A stretch of 64,000 nucleotides of DNA from an uncultured Porphyromonadaceae bacterium. Lineage in GTDB: Bacteria > Bacteroidota > Bacteroidia > Bacteroidales > Muribaculaceae. Position numbers and translations under genes: made by a program. How positions within the stretch are numbered: the first letter of the stretch is position 1; each line of letters opens with the position of its first letter. Of this stretch, positions 9,132 to 17,441 are shown piece by piece. The notes beneath the pieces are model-generated. The model worked only from the letters and a program-made list of their open reading frames with translations, made no database searches and was not told the origin of the DNA. The stretch is taken from positions 1 to 64,000 of the forward strand of contig URSD01000002.1 in the NCBI GenBank assembly GCA_900550395.1, read 5' to 3'.

Positions 9132-9139
9132 TACTTTTG
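9132..9139 (+). promoter_or_regulatory. Promoter -7 element for the lipoprotein/ABC operon
   Basis: TACTTTTG matches TAnnTTTG and lies 21 nt before the ATG at 9161. No convincing -33 TTTG is seen at the right spacing, so this is a partial match. Confidence 0.45.
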
Positions 9140-9160
9140 TTGAATCAACAACCACATACT

Positions 9161-10567
9161 ATGAAATATTCAGCAATCTTTACTTCCGTGCTCGTGGCTG
9201 TCGCAGTCATGTTAGGAGCATGCTCGCGTAGCGGCAACGACGAAATTCTCGACACCATCCCCGCCGACGCGGGATTCATAGGCCGACTCAACGCCAAAGC
9301 CATCCTTGAGAGCGCCGGGTGCAAACTCGAAGGCAACGAATGGAAAACCGGCAAAACCGTGCAGGCGCTGCTCGACCAGAGCACGCGCCGTACGCGCCGC
9401 AACACCGAGGACATACTGAAAGTGCTTCCGGCCGTCGACCGCCAGAACATCTATGTTTTCAGCTACGGACACAACTTTTTCATGACATGCCTGCTGACGC
9501 ATCCCGACGCCGTAGCCGCCGGACTGGAAGAAAAACTCGGCAGCCCGGAGAAGAAAGACGGATTCAGCGTGTACGAGAACAACATCATCATGCGCGACAA
9601 CCAACTGTGGATGGCCGAAGATGTGGAAGACGTGCAGGAGGTGCTGAAAGCCGCAGCCGACGCGCCCGCATCCGGCCACAAGGCTATGAGCAAGCTCTCT
9701 ACAAGCGACGAGACCGCCGCATCCTTCGTGATGAACACGGGCGCGATACTCAAAGACATGCCGTACGCAGCCTATACACCCATGGGCGACGTTACGTTCA
9801 TGATGAACTCATACCCTGTGTATGACATCACGCTCGACGGCGCAAAAATGCATATGGAGGGCACAACATACTTTGAGAACGGCGACTTGATGGATACAAA
9901 AGAATACATCGAAAACATCAATACCTCTTTCTGTAAATACATTCCCGAGAACACCGTCGCCGCCGTTGCATGCGGCAAGCTGAAAGGAGCATTCATGGAG
10001 CAGATCAAAAAGAGCCTGGCTCCTGCGGCAACTCCATATCTCGATGCATGGAACGGCACCCTGTCGATAGCCTACGCACTCCCCGCGGACTATCGCCGGC
10101 TGCTTCACAAAGAGGACCTGCACATCACCGTCACCGTGCAATATGACAAAGCGAAGGCTATGGAAATCCTGGACATGGCAGCCACACAGCTGCCCGGAGC
10201 CAAAAGGCAGGGCGACAGGCTGACGCTGGACCTCGGCAACGGCGTATGCATAAACGCAGCGTACACCGAAGACATGCTGATTATTTCCACCGACCCGATA
10301 GCAAAGCACAACGCCGTGCGCGAGGACATGTTCAAGGGCTATTCAATGGCACTGTTCGTTGACGCCGACCGCAACAACGCACTGGTGCAGGGTCTCGGGC
10401 TGCCTTTCGGCTTCAAGCTGGATTCACGCTCCAAAGACGAGAAAGGCTATGCCGACATTGTCCTCGACGGCAGCGAGCAGCCCTTCATCGAGAGCCTGCT
10501 GCGTCTCGCCACCGACACGGCCCTGCAGCGCAGCATAGTGGCGAAAGCCTCAGAACTTGAACAATGA
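9161..10567 (+). CDS. Lipoprotein of the ABC/FtsX operon (DUF4836-like?)
   Basis: A 468-residue envelope lipoprotein. The signal peptide ends in the lipobox LGAC with Cys near position 23, followed by SRSGN. The body begins IPADAGFIGRLNAKAIL, reminiscent of DUF4836 lipoproteins of Bacteroidetes; I rate this match as tentative. No enzyme motif is visible. Its stop overlaps the start of the ABC ATPase gene (ATGA), so it is probably the extracytoplasmic partner of that transporter. I use the ATG at 9161, not an in-frame TTG at 9137 that precedes the signal peptide. Confidence 0.8.
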   Translation: MKYSAIFTSVLVAVAVMLGACSRSGNDEILDTIPADAGFIGRLNAKAILESAGCKLEGNEWKTGKTVQALLDQSTRRTRRNTEDILKVLPAVDRQNIYVFSYGHNFFMTCLLTHPDAVAAGLEEKLGSPEKKDGFSVYENNIIMRDNQLWMAEDVEDVQEVLKAAADAPASGHKAMSKLSTSDETAASFVMNTGAILKDMPYAAYTPMGDVTFMMNSYPVYDITLDGAKMHMEGTTYFENGDLMDTKEYIENINTSFCKYIPENTVAAVACGKLKGAFMEQIKKSLAPAATPYLDAWNGTLSIAYALPADYRRLLHKEDLHITVTVQYDKAKAMEILDMAATQLPGAKRQGDRLTLDLGNGVCINAAYTEDMLIISTDPIAKHNAVREDMFKGYSMALFVDADRNNALVQGLGLPFGFKLDSRSKDEKGYADIVLDGSEQPFIESLLRLATDTALQRSIVAKASELEQ

Positions 10568-11223
10568 TTGAAACCATAACACTGGTAGACGTTCTGCCCC
10601 GCGTATTCGCCGGATGCGAGGCCGAGCCACCCGTGAGCGAGTCGCAGGTGTGGCTCCACCGCGTGGAGCTGCACCGCGGCAAGCGCTACATCATCAGCGC
10701 CGAAAGCGGTACGGGCAAGTCGTCGCTATGCAGTTTCATCTACGGCAATCGCAACGACTACTCCGGGCAAATCCTATTCGACGGACGCGACAGCCGCGAC
10801 ATCGGCATTGCCGAACGCTGCACGTTGCGGCGCAAGTCGCTCGCCCTGCTGCCCCAGGAAATGCGGCTGTTTCCCGAGCTCACCGTGATGGAGAACATAC
10901 AGCTGAAGAACAGTCTGACGGGATATAAATCCGAAGCTGAAATCAGAGCCATGCTCGACGAACTGGAAATTGGCGCCAAAGCCGACGAAAAAGCGGCCAC
11001 GCTGTCAATAGGCCAGCAGCAGCGCACGGCGCTGATACGCGCACTGTGTCAGCCGTTCGACTTCCTGCTGCTCGACGAGCCGGTGAGCCATCTCGACGCC
11101 CGCAACAACGCCGCTGCCGCAGCCATGGTGCAGCGCGAGGCCGACAAGCAGGGAGCCGCGATAGTGGCGACATCGGTAGGCAACAACATCAACATCACCG
11201 ATTATACAATACTCCGGCTATGA
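10564..11223 (+). CDS. ABC transporter ATPase (LolD/MacB-like)
   Basis: A 219-residue nucleotide-binding subunit. Walker A is ESGTGKSS, the Q-loop lies near LLPQEMRLF, the signature is LSIGQQQR and Walker B is LLLDEP followed by the D-loop SHLDARN. The LFPELTVMENI stretch is typical of the LolD/MacB/FtsE group that pairs with FtsX-fold permeases. It overlaps both neighbours by ATGA, implying translational coupling of lipoprotein, ATPase and permease. It probably powers a mechanotransmission or lipoprotein-handling step in the envelope; the substrate is unknown. Confidence 0.92.
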   Translation: MIETITLVDVLPRVFAGCEAEPPVSESQVWLHRVELHRGKRYIISAESGTGKSSLCSFIYGNRNDYSGQILFDGRDSRDIGIAERCTLRRKSLALLPQEMRLFPELTVMENIQLKNSLTGYKSEAEIRAMLDELEIGAKADEKAATLSIGQQQRTALIRALCQPFDFLLLDEPVSHLDARNNAAAAAMVQREADKQGAAIVATSVGNNINITDYTILRL

Positions 11224-12407
11224 ATACGGCACTCGTAAGGCGCCTGTTGCGGCGCAATGTCAGTGTGGCCCAGACGTGCGGATATGCTTTCGCATCGCTT
11301 GTGGGCCTGAGCATAGTGCTGTGCGCGATACAGTTCTACCGTGATGCCTCCGGCATCTTCGGAGCAGACGGCAGCGTGAACAGCCGCGACTTCATGGTCG
11401 TATCCAAGCAGATAGGATTCAACGACCGCAACACAGCATTCACTCCCGACGAGATAGCCGACCTGAAGGCGCAGCCCTGGGTAAAGGCCGTGGGAGAATT
11501 CACCGCCTCGCGCTTCAAGGCTGCCATCAGTCTTGATTTCGCAGGGCGCGGGCTCGCGTCGGAGACATTCTTCGAGAGCCTTCCCGCCGAGTTCTTCGAC
11601 AAACTGCCGGCCGATTGGGGCTTCGACCCCGCCGACGGCGCCGAGGCCGACGTGCCCATCGTGCTGTCGCGCGACTATCTCTCGCTCTACAACTTCGGAT
11701 TCGCGGCCACGCGCGGGCTCCCCACCCTGCGGGAAAACGAAATAGGCATGATACCGCTGACGCTGACGCTGCGCGGGCGTGACGGAAGTACGGCGGTGAT
11801 GCAGGGACACATAGCGGGATTCTCGTCACGAATCAACACCATAGCCGTGCCTGAGGAGTTCATGCACTGGGCCAACGAACGGTTCGCTCCCGGGAGCGCG
11901 CAGGATGCTCCGTCGCGCCTGGTGATAGAGACCGACAAACCGGGCGACCCGGCCATCGCGCGGTACCTTGACAACAACGGACTTGACATCGCGGGCGACA
12001 AGATAGACAACTCAGCGGCCGCATATATGCTGCGCCTGTTCACCGGCATAGTGCTGGCTGTAGGCGCCATCATCTCCGTGCTGGCGTTCTTCATCCTTCT
12101 GCTCAGCATTTTCCTGCTGCTGCAAAAGAACCGCGGCAAGCTGCGGCAGCTTATGCTGTTGGGCTATTCTCCGGCCGAGGTGGCGCGTCCGTACATTCAC
12201 ATGGTGGTGGCGGTAAATGCCGCCATCCTCGCGGGCGGATGTATTGTGGCGATGCTTGCGGCAGGGATATGGCGGCCGGCGCTGGCAACGATTGGGGCAG
12301 CTCCTACGTCCATCTGGCCTACCATCCTGGCGGGAGCCGCACTGATGGCAATTGTCAGCGTGCTGTCAGTGGTTTCAATCCGTAGCCGAGTGAGGAGGGA
12401 TTTTTGA
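11220..12407 (+). CDS. FtsX-like permease
   Basis: A 395-residue membrane protein with FtsX/MacB topology: one N-terminal helix (about 20-40), a periplasmic domain of some 240 residues, and three C-terminal helices. The segment KNRGKLRQLMLLGYSPAEVARPY between the second and third helices is the conserved cytoplasmic coupling loop of this family. It pairs with the ATPase encoded immediately upstream. The ATG at 11220 overlaps that gene's stop; longer in-frame reading upstream lies inside the ATPase gene and is rejected. The gene ends exactly where a heptamer tandem repeat begins. Confidence 0.88.
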   Translation: MNTALVRRLLRRNVSVAQTCGYAFASLVGLSIVLCAIQFYRDASGIFGADGSVNSRDFMVVSKQIGFNDRNTAFTPDEIADLKAQPWVKAVGEFTASRFKAAISLDFAGRGLASETFFESLPAEFFDKLPADWGFDPADGAEADVPIVLSRDYLSLYNFGFAATRGLPTLRENEIGMIPLTLTLRGRDGSTAVMQGHIAGFSSRINTIAVPEEFMHWANERFAPGSAQDAPSRLVIETDKPGDPAIARYLDNNGLDIAGDKIDNSAAAYMLRLFTGIVLAVGAIISVLAFFILLLSIFLLLQKNRGKLRQLMLLGYSPAEVARPYIHMVVAVNAAILAGGCIVAMLAAGIWRPALATIGAAPTSIWPTILAGAALMAIVSVLSVVSIRSRVRRDF

Positions 12408-12467
12408 GGAGTGAGGAGTGTGGAGTGAGGAGTTAGGAGTTAGGAGTGAGAAGTGAGAAGTTAGGAG
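12405..12467 (+). repeat. Nine tandem heptamers (TGAGGAG/TTAGGAG)
   Basis: Nine uninterrupted 7-bp units begin at the stop codon of the permease gene. Units are TGAGGAG, TTAGGAG, TGAGAAG and one TGTGGAG, always T-n-n-G-n-A-G. Because 7 is not a multiple of 3, the TGA and TAG triplets rotate through the reading frames. Confidence 0.85.
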
Positions 12468-12477
12468 CAGCATTGTG

Positions 12478-12593
12478 CAACCCGCCATACGGCGGGTTGA
12501 TTCATTTGAGGGCATCTTCCGAGGGTACGTCGCGCCCTTCGGTCGCTCCTTAACCCTCGGCTAAACATATTGTACCCGCGACGGGGCGCGGGT
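12478..12593. terminator. Hairpin cluster between convergent genes
   Basis: Three inverted repeats sit between the permease gene and maf. 12478-12499 has a perfect 9-bp stem (CAACCCGCC) with an ATAC loop. 12519-12526 pairs with 12553-12560 (CCGAGGGT). 12574-12580 pairs with 12587-12593 (ACCCGCG). The first is probably the terminator of the plus-strand operon, though it lacks a strong T run; the others may end the maf transcript or belong to a dispersed intergenic repeat. The remaining bases up to 12650 hold no gene. Confidence 0.55.
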
Positions 12594-12649
12594 GCTAATA
12601 TCGGCGAACTCAATTCTCCGACATTTATTTTTATAAATCCATTGGCGGT

Positions 12650-13276
12650 TTAGGCTTTCGAGGAATCGTTAAGGGTGAACTGGGGGTCCAGCAGGTGTTT
12701 GTAGACGGAGTGGACGGGGAGGCCCATTACGTTGTAGAAGCTGCCTTCGATACCTTTTATGCCTACGGCGCCTATCCATTCCTGAATGCCGTAGGAGCCG
12801 GCTTTGTCGAGGGGGCGGAATGTGGAGACGTATGCTTCAATTTCGGAGTCAGAAATCGGGTCGAATTTTACTTTTGTATGCTCCGAGAAGCTGACGCGGC
12901 GGCCGGGCATTGAAAGGGTGACGCCGGTAACGACGGTGTGGGTGCGACCTGAAAGTTTTCGCAGCATACGGCAGGCGTCGGCCTCGTCGGCAGGTTTGCC
13001 GAGTATTTCGCCATCAAGCACGACGACGGTATCGGCAGTGAGAAGCACCTCGCCGTCACGGAGGCAGTCGTCGTAAGCCTCGGCCTTGTGGCGCGAGAGC
13101 CATTCCGGCACAGCCTCGGCCGGCAGGGAGGCCGGGTAATCCTCATCGACATCTCGCGGGGGAGCCAGCTCAAGGTCGGAGACGAGCATGTGCATGAGTT
13201 CGCGGCGGCGGGGCGACTGACTTGCCAGCACGACACGGAAGCTGAAAAGACGAGGGGGTGCTATGTAATCCTGCAT
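12650..13276 (-). CDS. maf: Maf family nucleotide pyrophosphatase
   Basis: A 208-residue Maf protein, a house-cleaning nucleoside triphosphate pyrophosphatase that hydrolyses non-canonical or methylated nucleotides. Family signatures: ASQSPRRREL near the N-terminus, ADTVVVLDGEILGKP, KAGSYGIQ and GSFYNVMGLP. A short extension, MQDYIAPPRLFSF, precedes the fold. The ATG at 13276 shares one base with the preceding stop (TAATG), fixing the start. It is the last gene of the HU/SPOR to maf operon. Confidence 0.93.
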   Translation of the reverse strand: MQDYIAPPRLFSFRVVLASQSPRRRELMHMLVSDLELAPPRDVDEDYPASLPAEAVPEWLSRHKAEAYDDCLRDGEVLLTADTVVVLDGEILGKPADEADACRMLRKLSGRTHTVVTGVTLSMPGRRVSFSEHTKVKFDPISDSEIEAYVSTFRPLDKAGSYGIQEWIGAVGIKGIEGSFYNVMGLPVHSVYKHLLDPQFTLNDSSKA

Positions 13277-13797
13277 TATCCGAAAGCTTTGGCGCTCGCG
13301 GGCCAGCAGCCCTGAGCGAGCATGGTTTCCTGAATGAGTTCGCGCGCTACGCCGTGGCCGCCGTCGCAGGTGCTGACGAATACAGCAAGCATGCGTATGT
13401 CCGGGTCGGCATCGCGGGGAGCCACGCTTAGCCCGACATAGCGCATACAATCAGCATCCGGGACATCGTCCCCGGCATAGGCCACCTCGGCGGGTTGCAA
13501 TCCCTGCTCGTCCATCCAGGTTCGGAGGACGCCCAGTTTGTCGCCAACGCCGAGAAAGACATCCTGAATGCCTATCATGTTCATGCGGCGGCGCACGGCC
13601 TCCGTATCGGCGCCCGTGATGACCGCAACCTTATAGCCCCGGCGCACGGCCTCCTTGAGCGCAAATCCGTCGCGGACATTGGCCATGCGGGCCGGGCGGC
13701 CGTCGTCAAGCATGGGCACTACGGTGGGAGAAAGGACTCCGTCGACGTCAAACACGAAGGCGCGTATGCGCGACAAATCATAATTAATCTTGCTCAT
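13276..13797 (-). CDS. kdsC: KdsC-like HAD phosphatase (KDO-8-phosphate phosphatase family)
   Basis: A 173-residue HAD phosphatase without a cap domain. FVFDVDGVLSP holds the nucleophile and acid aspartates, VITGAD the second motif, and YAGDDVPDADCM the metal-binding motif. The length and motifs fit KdsC, which makes KDO for lipid A core synthesis; a related sugar phosphatase cannot be excluded. It overlaps the DUF2520 gene by 14 nt at its start and touches maf at its end. Confidence 0.85.
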   Translation of the reverse strand: MSKINYDLSRIRAFVFDVDGVLSPTVVPMLDDGRPARMANVRDGFALKEAVRRGYKVAVITGADTEAVRRRMNMIGIQDVFLGVGDKLGVLRTWMDEQGLQPAEVAYAGDDVPDADCMRYVGLSVAPRDADPDIRMLAVFVSTCDGGHGVARELIQETMLAQGCWPASAKAFG

Positions 13798-14566
13798 TGC
13801 GGCTGTAATGGTCGGTTATGGCTTGTGATAACATCCGATAAATCTCGGCCTGCGCGTCGGGAAGCATGGAGGCATGACGCTCTATCGTGGCAGCGTCGCC
13901 GCGGCGGGCAGGGCCGGTCTGCGATGCCTCGGGGCCGAATTCAAAGGCTTTCGCCACTGTCTCCTCCAGCAGCGGGCGGAGAACGTCGAGGTTGTAGCCG
14001 CCGCGGGCAAGCACCCGAGAGGCACACAACAGCAGATAGTTGGGGAAGTTGCACCCGAGCACACCGGCGACGTGAAGATAGGGACGCGTGGTGCTGTCGG
14101 CATGATGGACGCTGCGGGAAATCATGCCCGCAAGGGCATCAAGACGGGCGAGCGTGGCATCGTCGGAGGCCTCATTGAAGAAAGGCACGTTGGAGAGATC
14201 GAGCCTGCGGTCGCGGGAAAACGTCTGCAAGGGGTACATGACGCCTACCCTGTCTGATGCGCAGCGCAACGCGTCCATGGGCACAGAACCCGACGTGTGA
14301 GCCACGATGCCTTTCATGGGGGGAAGCGTAGCGGCCACATCGGCCACAGCACCGTCCACCGTGGATATAAGGCACACGTCGGCGCCGGGATTGACAGAAT
14401 GCAAATCGGTGATAGCTTCAGCTCCGACTTCGGCAGCAAGGCGGGATGCGTGCGCCGCATTGCGGGAACACACCTGCAGGATGCGCGCACCCGCAGCATG
14501 CAGGCCACGCGCCAGATGGGTAGCTACATTGCCGGAGCCTACGACAACTATTCGACAGGCTTCCAC
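13784..14566 (-). CDS. Rossmann-fold DUF2520 oxidoreductase-like protein
   Basis: A 260-residue protein with an N-terminal NAD(P) fold (VVVGSGNVATHLARGL) and a C-terminal helical DUF2520 domain (LHVAGVLGCNFPNYLL). It resembles ketopantoate-reductase or F420-dependent NADP reductase-like enzymes, but the substrate is unknown. No ATG precedes the glycine-rich loop: I place the start at a GTG at 14566, 19 nt inside the nitroreductase gene; a TTG at 14590 is the alternative. Confidence 0.82.
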   Translation of the reverse strand: MEACRIVVVGSGNVATHLARGLHAAGARILQVCSRNAAHASRLAAEVGAEAITDLHSVNPGADVCLISTVDGAVADVAATLPPMKGIVAHTSGSVPMDALRCASDRVGVMYPLQTFSRDRRLDLSNVPFFNEASDDATLARLDALAGMISRSVHHADSTTRPYLHVAGVLGCNFPNYLLLCASRVLARGGYNLDVLRPLLEETVAKAFEFGPEASQTGPARRGDAATIERHASMLPDAQAEIYRMLSQAITDHYSRNEQD

Positions 14567-15087
14567 GACTCGATGTGCACTTTCTCCCAAAGCAGCTTGT
14601 CGGGGTCGACCGGCCGACGCTGCTCGTCCTTATGGCCGACCGTGACGATGCACTCCACCGTGAGATTCTCGGGGATACCCAAAGTCTCGCGCACGATGTC
14701 CTCGGCGGGGGTGCCGTCGGCCGTAAAGCGGTTGCGCACCTGAATCCAGCAAGCGCCAAGGCCAAGCTCCGTGGCCTGGAGCTGCATGAAAGCAGCCGCG
14801 ATGGATGCATCCTCTATGAAGCAGTCGCTCTGCGCGGCATCCACAGCCACGACAACGGCAAAGGCGCAGGTGGCGATAGGCTTGGTGCCGAAATCCTTGC
14901 AGGCTGCAAGGCGGTCGAGAGTCGAGCGATTCTCGACAACGACAAACTGCCAGGGGCGTTTGCTCTTAGATGACGGAGAGAGGAGTGCGGCCTGAAGAAT
15001 GAGGCGCACGTCGTCGGCGTCGACAGGCTGGTCCGTATAGCGACGGATACTGTGACGCTCGATGAGCAGTTGGTTGAGTTTATCCAT
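14548..15087 (-). CDS. Nitroreductase family protein
   Basis: A 179-residue FMN-dependent nitroreductase-fold protein. FMN-binding features are visible: RHSIRRYTDQPV near residue 11, LSPSSKSKRPWQFVVV, LQATELGLGACWIQ, and VGHKDEQRRP near the C-terminus. It probably reduces nitro compounds or quinones with NAD(P)H; the physiological substrate cannot be predicted. It starts 15 nt after the HU/SPOR gene and overlaps the DUF2520 gene. Confidence 0.9.
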   Translation of the reverse strand: MDKLNQLLIERHSIRRYTDQPVDADDVRLILQAALLSPSSKSKRPWQFVVVENRSTLDRLAACKDFGTKPIATCAFAVVVAVDAAQSDCFIEDASIAAAFMQLQATELGLGACWIQVRNRFTADGTPAEDIVRETLGIPENLTVECIVTVGHKDEQRRPVDPDKLLWEKVHIESWKPVE

Positions 15088-15102
15088 AATCAGAACCGTT
15101 TC

Positions 15103-16077
15103 TTACTTTCTGCACACCCAGGAAGACGGGAAACGGGCGGAAAGATTCAGCGCGCCGGCCTTTTCGTTGACATCGGCGATGCTTGAACCTTCAACGGCAT
15201 ACACACGGTAGCGCCCGTCCTTCACGAGAATTCCGAGAGTTGTGTCATTATTCTTATCAACAAATCTACGGGCTTCAAGTTCATTCTCCAGGGATGCGAC
15301 CACCAGGCAATAGCGGGAGGCAGCGGCGGGACGCTTCACGGCTGCGGTACGGCGCACAGCAAGGGCGGCAGTGTCGACCTGCGTGACCGCATCGGCCTCA
15401 TGCCTCAGGACCAGTATCACAGGGGCCTTGGCTTCGGCAGGCATCTCGATAATCTCCGAACGAGAAACAGACGGGAGCTCAACGCCGAGCGAAGCGGACT
15501 GCGGGTTTTCCAACCGATGGGGACGAAGGATGGCAGTGCCTACCGCAAGAAGGAACACGACAGCTGCGGCCACACGTGCCGTCCTGGCGACAATATTGCG
15601 CGGGCGGCGACGGCTGCGGGCAGATGCGGCCGGAATGGATTCCGAATCTTCCCTGAGCGCGAACTGAGACAGGTCGACCTCCGGGAGCCACATGCATGAC
15701 GGCGACAGCTCTAAGGCGGGAGCAGCCACAAAGCGCAGCGAGCCGTCGGCATCACGCATAAGCGTACCGACGCGTCCGAGCGAGAGACGGCTGTCGGCCT
15801 CAAGGGCAAGCCTCATGGCCTGAGTCTCTTTCTCGACGAGCTGCGTGGCCTGCGTGTAGCTCATTCCCTCAGCACGGGCTATGCTTGCTACGAGGGTGCC
15901 GTCGTTGTGGTCGAGCGCTGGGTTAAAAGTGAACACGCGCCGAGGCGGGAGCATACGACATGACGATGCATCGAAGCGCGCGGGCATCTCATGAGCCAGC
16001 ACAGCCCCTATAGCAGGCAAAATCACGCAATTATGCGTGATTGCCAGGTGTTCGATATGTCGTATTACGAGGTTCAC
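15103..16077 (-). CDS. HU-domain and SPOR-domain membrane protein
   Basis: A 324-residue protein with, in order, two prokaryotic HU-like (CCDC81-type) domains (about 1-130: IRHIEHLAITHNCVILP, then RLSLGRVGTLMRDADG), a linker, one transmembrane helix (about 175-192) and a C-terminal SPOR-like domain (ASRYCLVVASLENELEARRF). SPOR domains bind denuded septal glycan; the HU-like part would be cytoplasmic, so it may link division-site peptidoglycan to the cell interior. The start is a GTG at 16077, only 4 nt after a perfect promoter -7 box, so the mRNA may be leaderless. First gene of a five-gene operon. Confidence 0.85.
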   Translation of the reverse strand: MNLVIRHIEHLAITHNCVILPAIGAVLAHEMPARFDASSCRMLPPRRVFTFNPALDHNDGTLVASIARAEGMSYTQATQLVEKETQAMRLALEADSRLSLGRVGTLMRDADGSLRFVAAPALELSPSCMWLPEVDLSQFALREDSESIPAASARSRRRPRNIVARTARVAAAVVFLLAVGTAILRPHRLENPQSASLGVELPSVSRSEIIEMPAEAKAPVILVLRHEADAVTQVDTAALAVRRTAAVKRPAAASRYCLVVASLENELEARRFVDKNNDTTLGILVKDGRYRVYAVEGSSIADVNEKAGALNLSARFPSSWVCRK

Positions 16078-16081
16078 AATA

Positions 16082-16112
16082 CAAAGGTACGGCCTTTTTT
16101 TAATTTTTCAAA
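16082..16112 (-). promoter_or_regulatory. Consensus promoter abutting the HU/SPOR start codon
   Basis: On the minus strand: TTTG (16109-16112), 19 bp, TACCTTTG (16082-16089), then TATT and the GTG start codon. This is a full match to the Bacteroidetes consensus and predicts a transcription start at or within a few bases of the GTG. Confidence 0.8.
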
Positions 16113-16143
16113 ACTATTTTTTGCACTCCGGCGGTGTAATTCG

Positions 16144-16196
16144 AGCTAAGGTTTCCGCTATGTATTGCAGCACAACACATAGCGGAAACCTTAGCT
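16144..16196. terminator. Perfect 20-bp inverted repeat between ddl and the HU/SPOR gene
   Basis: 16144-16163 pairs perfectly with 16177-16196 around a 13-nt loop. It lies 30 nt past the ddl stop and upstream of the HU/SPOR promoter. No T run follows on the minus strand, so it is either a U-tract-poor terminator for ddl or another structured element. Confidence 0.6.
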
Positions 16197-16226
16197 TGAA
16201 AAAATATTTTTCAGGGGCGGGACGAA

Positions 16227-17417
16227 TCAGGATTTGATACCCTTCGCGCCCTTCACACCCTTGACACCGCCACCAAGCGAGAAGATGTTCTGATCGTAGC
16301 TAACGGTCTTGTAGCTCTGGTCGCGCTTACGCTTAAGTGCCAGGCTGACAAGGCGTTCCATGAGCTTCGGAAAGCTCAGACCCGTAGCTTCCCAGAGATA
16401 GAACGACAGCGAGCCGGGGATTGTGTTGATCTCATTGACATAAATTTCGCCGTTGCTGCGGTCCACGATGACGTCGACGCGGCTTACGCCGTGGCACGAC
16501 AGGACGCGGAAAGTTTCTCCGGCAAGGAACTGAATGCGGCGGGTCACATCCTCGGGCAGGTCGGCCGGGATACGCTTCTGCGAGGCCTGCATGCCTGTGG
16601 CACCCTTGGTGCCGCCCATATATTTATCGGTATAGCTGAGAATCTCGCCGCTTTTGATGGGTTCCTCAAGCACGGATGTCTCGTACTGGTCGCAGTCGCC
16701 GAGCACAGAGCAGTTGATTTCCTGCAACTGGTCGACCATATGCTCCACGATGATACGGGCCGAATACTGCGTGGCCTCGGCCACACGTTCCTCGAGCTGC
16801 GCACGGTCGGCCGCACGCCCGATGCCGACGCTGGAGCCAAGGTTGGCCGGCTTCACGATGACCGGATAGCCAAGTTCTTTCTCAACCTTTTCGACGAGTT
16901 CGGCGCGCGACGACTCCCACTGGCGGTCGGTGAACCAAATATACGGAACGACGGGCACGCCGTTGGCCTGGAGTATCATCTTCATGGTGATCTTGTCCAT
17001 GCCGTTGGCCGACGACAGAGTGTTGCATCCGGCATAGGGTAAGCCTATGGTCTCGAGGACACCCTCGAAGATGCCGTCTTCGCCGTTGCTGCCGTGGAAC
17101 ACGGGAATTGCGACGTCGAAAGTGGCGACAACGTCGTTGCCAAACATCTTGTGCTTGCTGCGATAGAGGTTGTAATCGCCGTAAGAAGGGCGCATATACA
17201 CCTGTGTGCACTTCTGCAGCAAGGCATTTATGTCGCGGAAATTAGCGACGTCGCGCAGAGCGTCGCCTGTAAACCATCGTCCGTCCTTCGTAACGTAGAC
17301 CGGTACGATGTCAAAACGGTTCTCGTCGATGGCGGCCATGGCCTGATTGGCTGAAATGACCGATATTTCATGCTCGGTGCTTCGTCCTCCGAAGAACACC
17401 CCTATTACTGTCTTCAT
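16227..17417 (-). CDS. ddl: D-alanine--D-alanine ligase
   Basis: A 396-residue ATP-grasp ligase making D-Ala-D-Ala for peptidoglycan. N-terminal GGRSTEHEIS, the VKPANLGSSVGI segment, and the metal-binding C-terminus VDVIVDRSNGEIYVNEINTIPG are clear. It is longer than the usual 350-370 residues, with an insertion after residue 60 (VanA-like linker) and a C-terminal tail of Gly/Lys/Val repeats (GGGVKGVKGAKGIKS). It follows the MurF-like gene by 24 nt; the two act in sequence on D-Ala-D-Ala. Confidence 0.95.
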   Translation of the reverse strand: MKTVIGVFFGGRSTEHEISVISANQAMAAIDENRFDIVPVYVTKDGRWFTGDALRDVANFRDINALLQKCTQVYMRPSYGDYNLYRSKHKMFGNDVVATFDVAIPVFHGSNGEDGIFEGVLETIGLPYAGCNTLSSANGMDKITMKMILQANGVPVVPYIWFTDRQWESSRAELVEKVEKELGYPVIVKPANLGSSVGIGRAADRAQLEERVAEATQYSARIIVEHMVDQLQEINCSVLGDCDQYETSVLEEPIKSGEILSYTDKYMGGTKGATGMQASQKRIPADLPEDVTRRIQFLAGETFRVLSCHGVSRVDVIVDRSNGEIYVNEINTIPGSLSFYLWEATGLSFPKLMERLVSLALKRKRDQSYKTVSYDQNIFSLGGGVKGVKGAKGIKS

Positions 17418-17441
17418 AATTATATATAAGTTATCTATATC

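Noticed and set aside
16231..16275. Frameshifted end of ddl
   Set aside because: The Gly/Lys/Val tail is unusual but in frame, and the catalytic C-terminal motifs are intact upstream of it, so I treat it as a natural extension.
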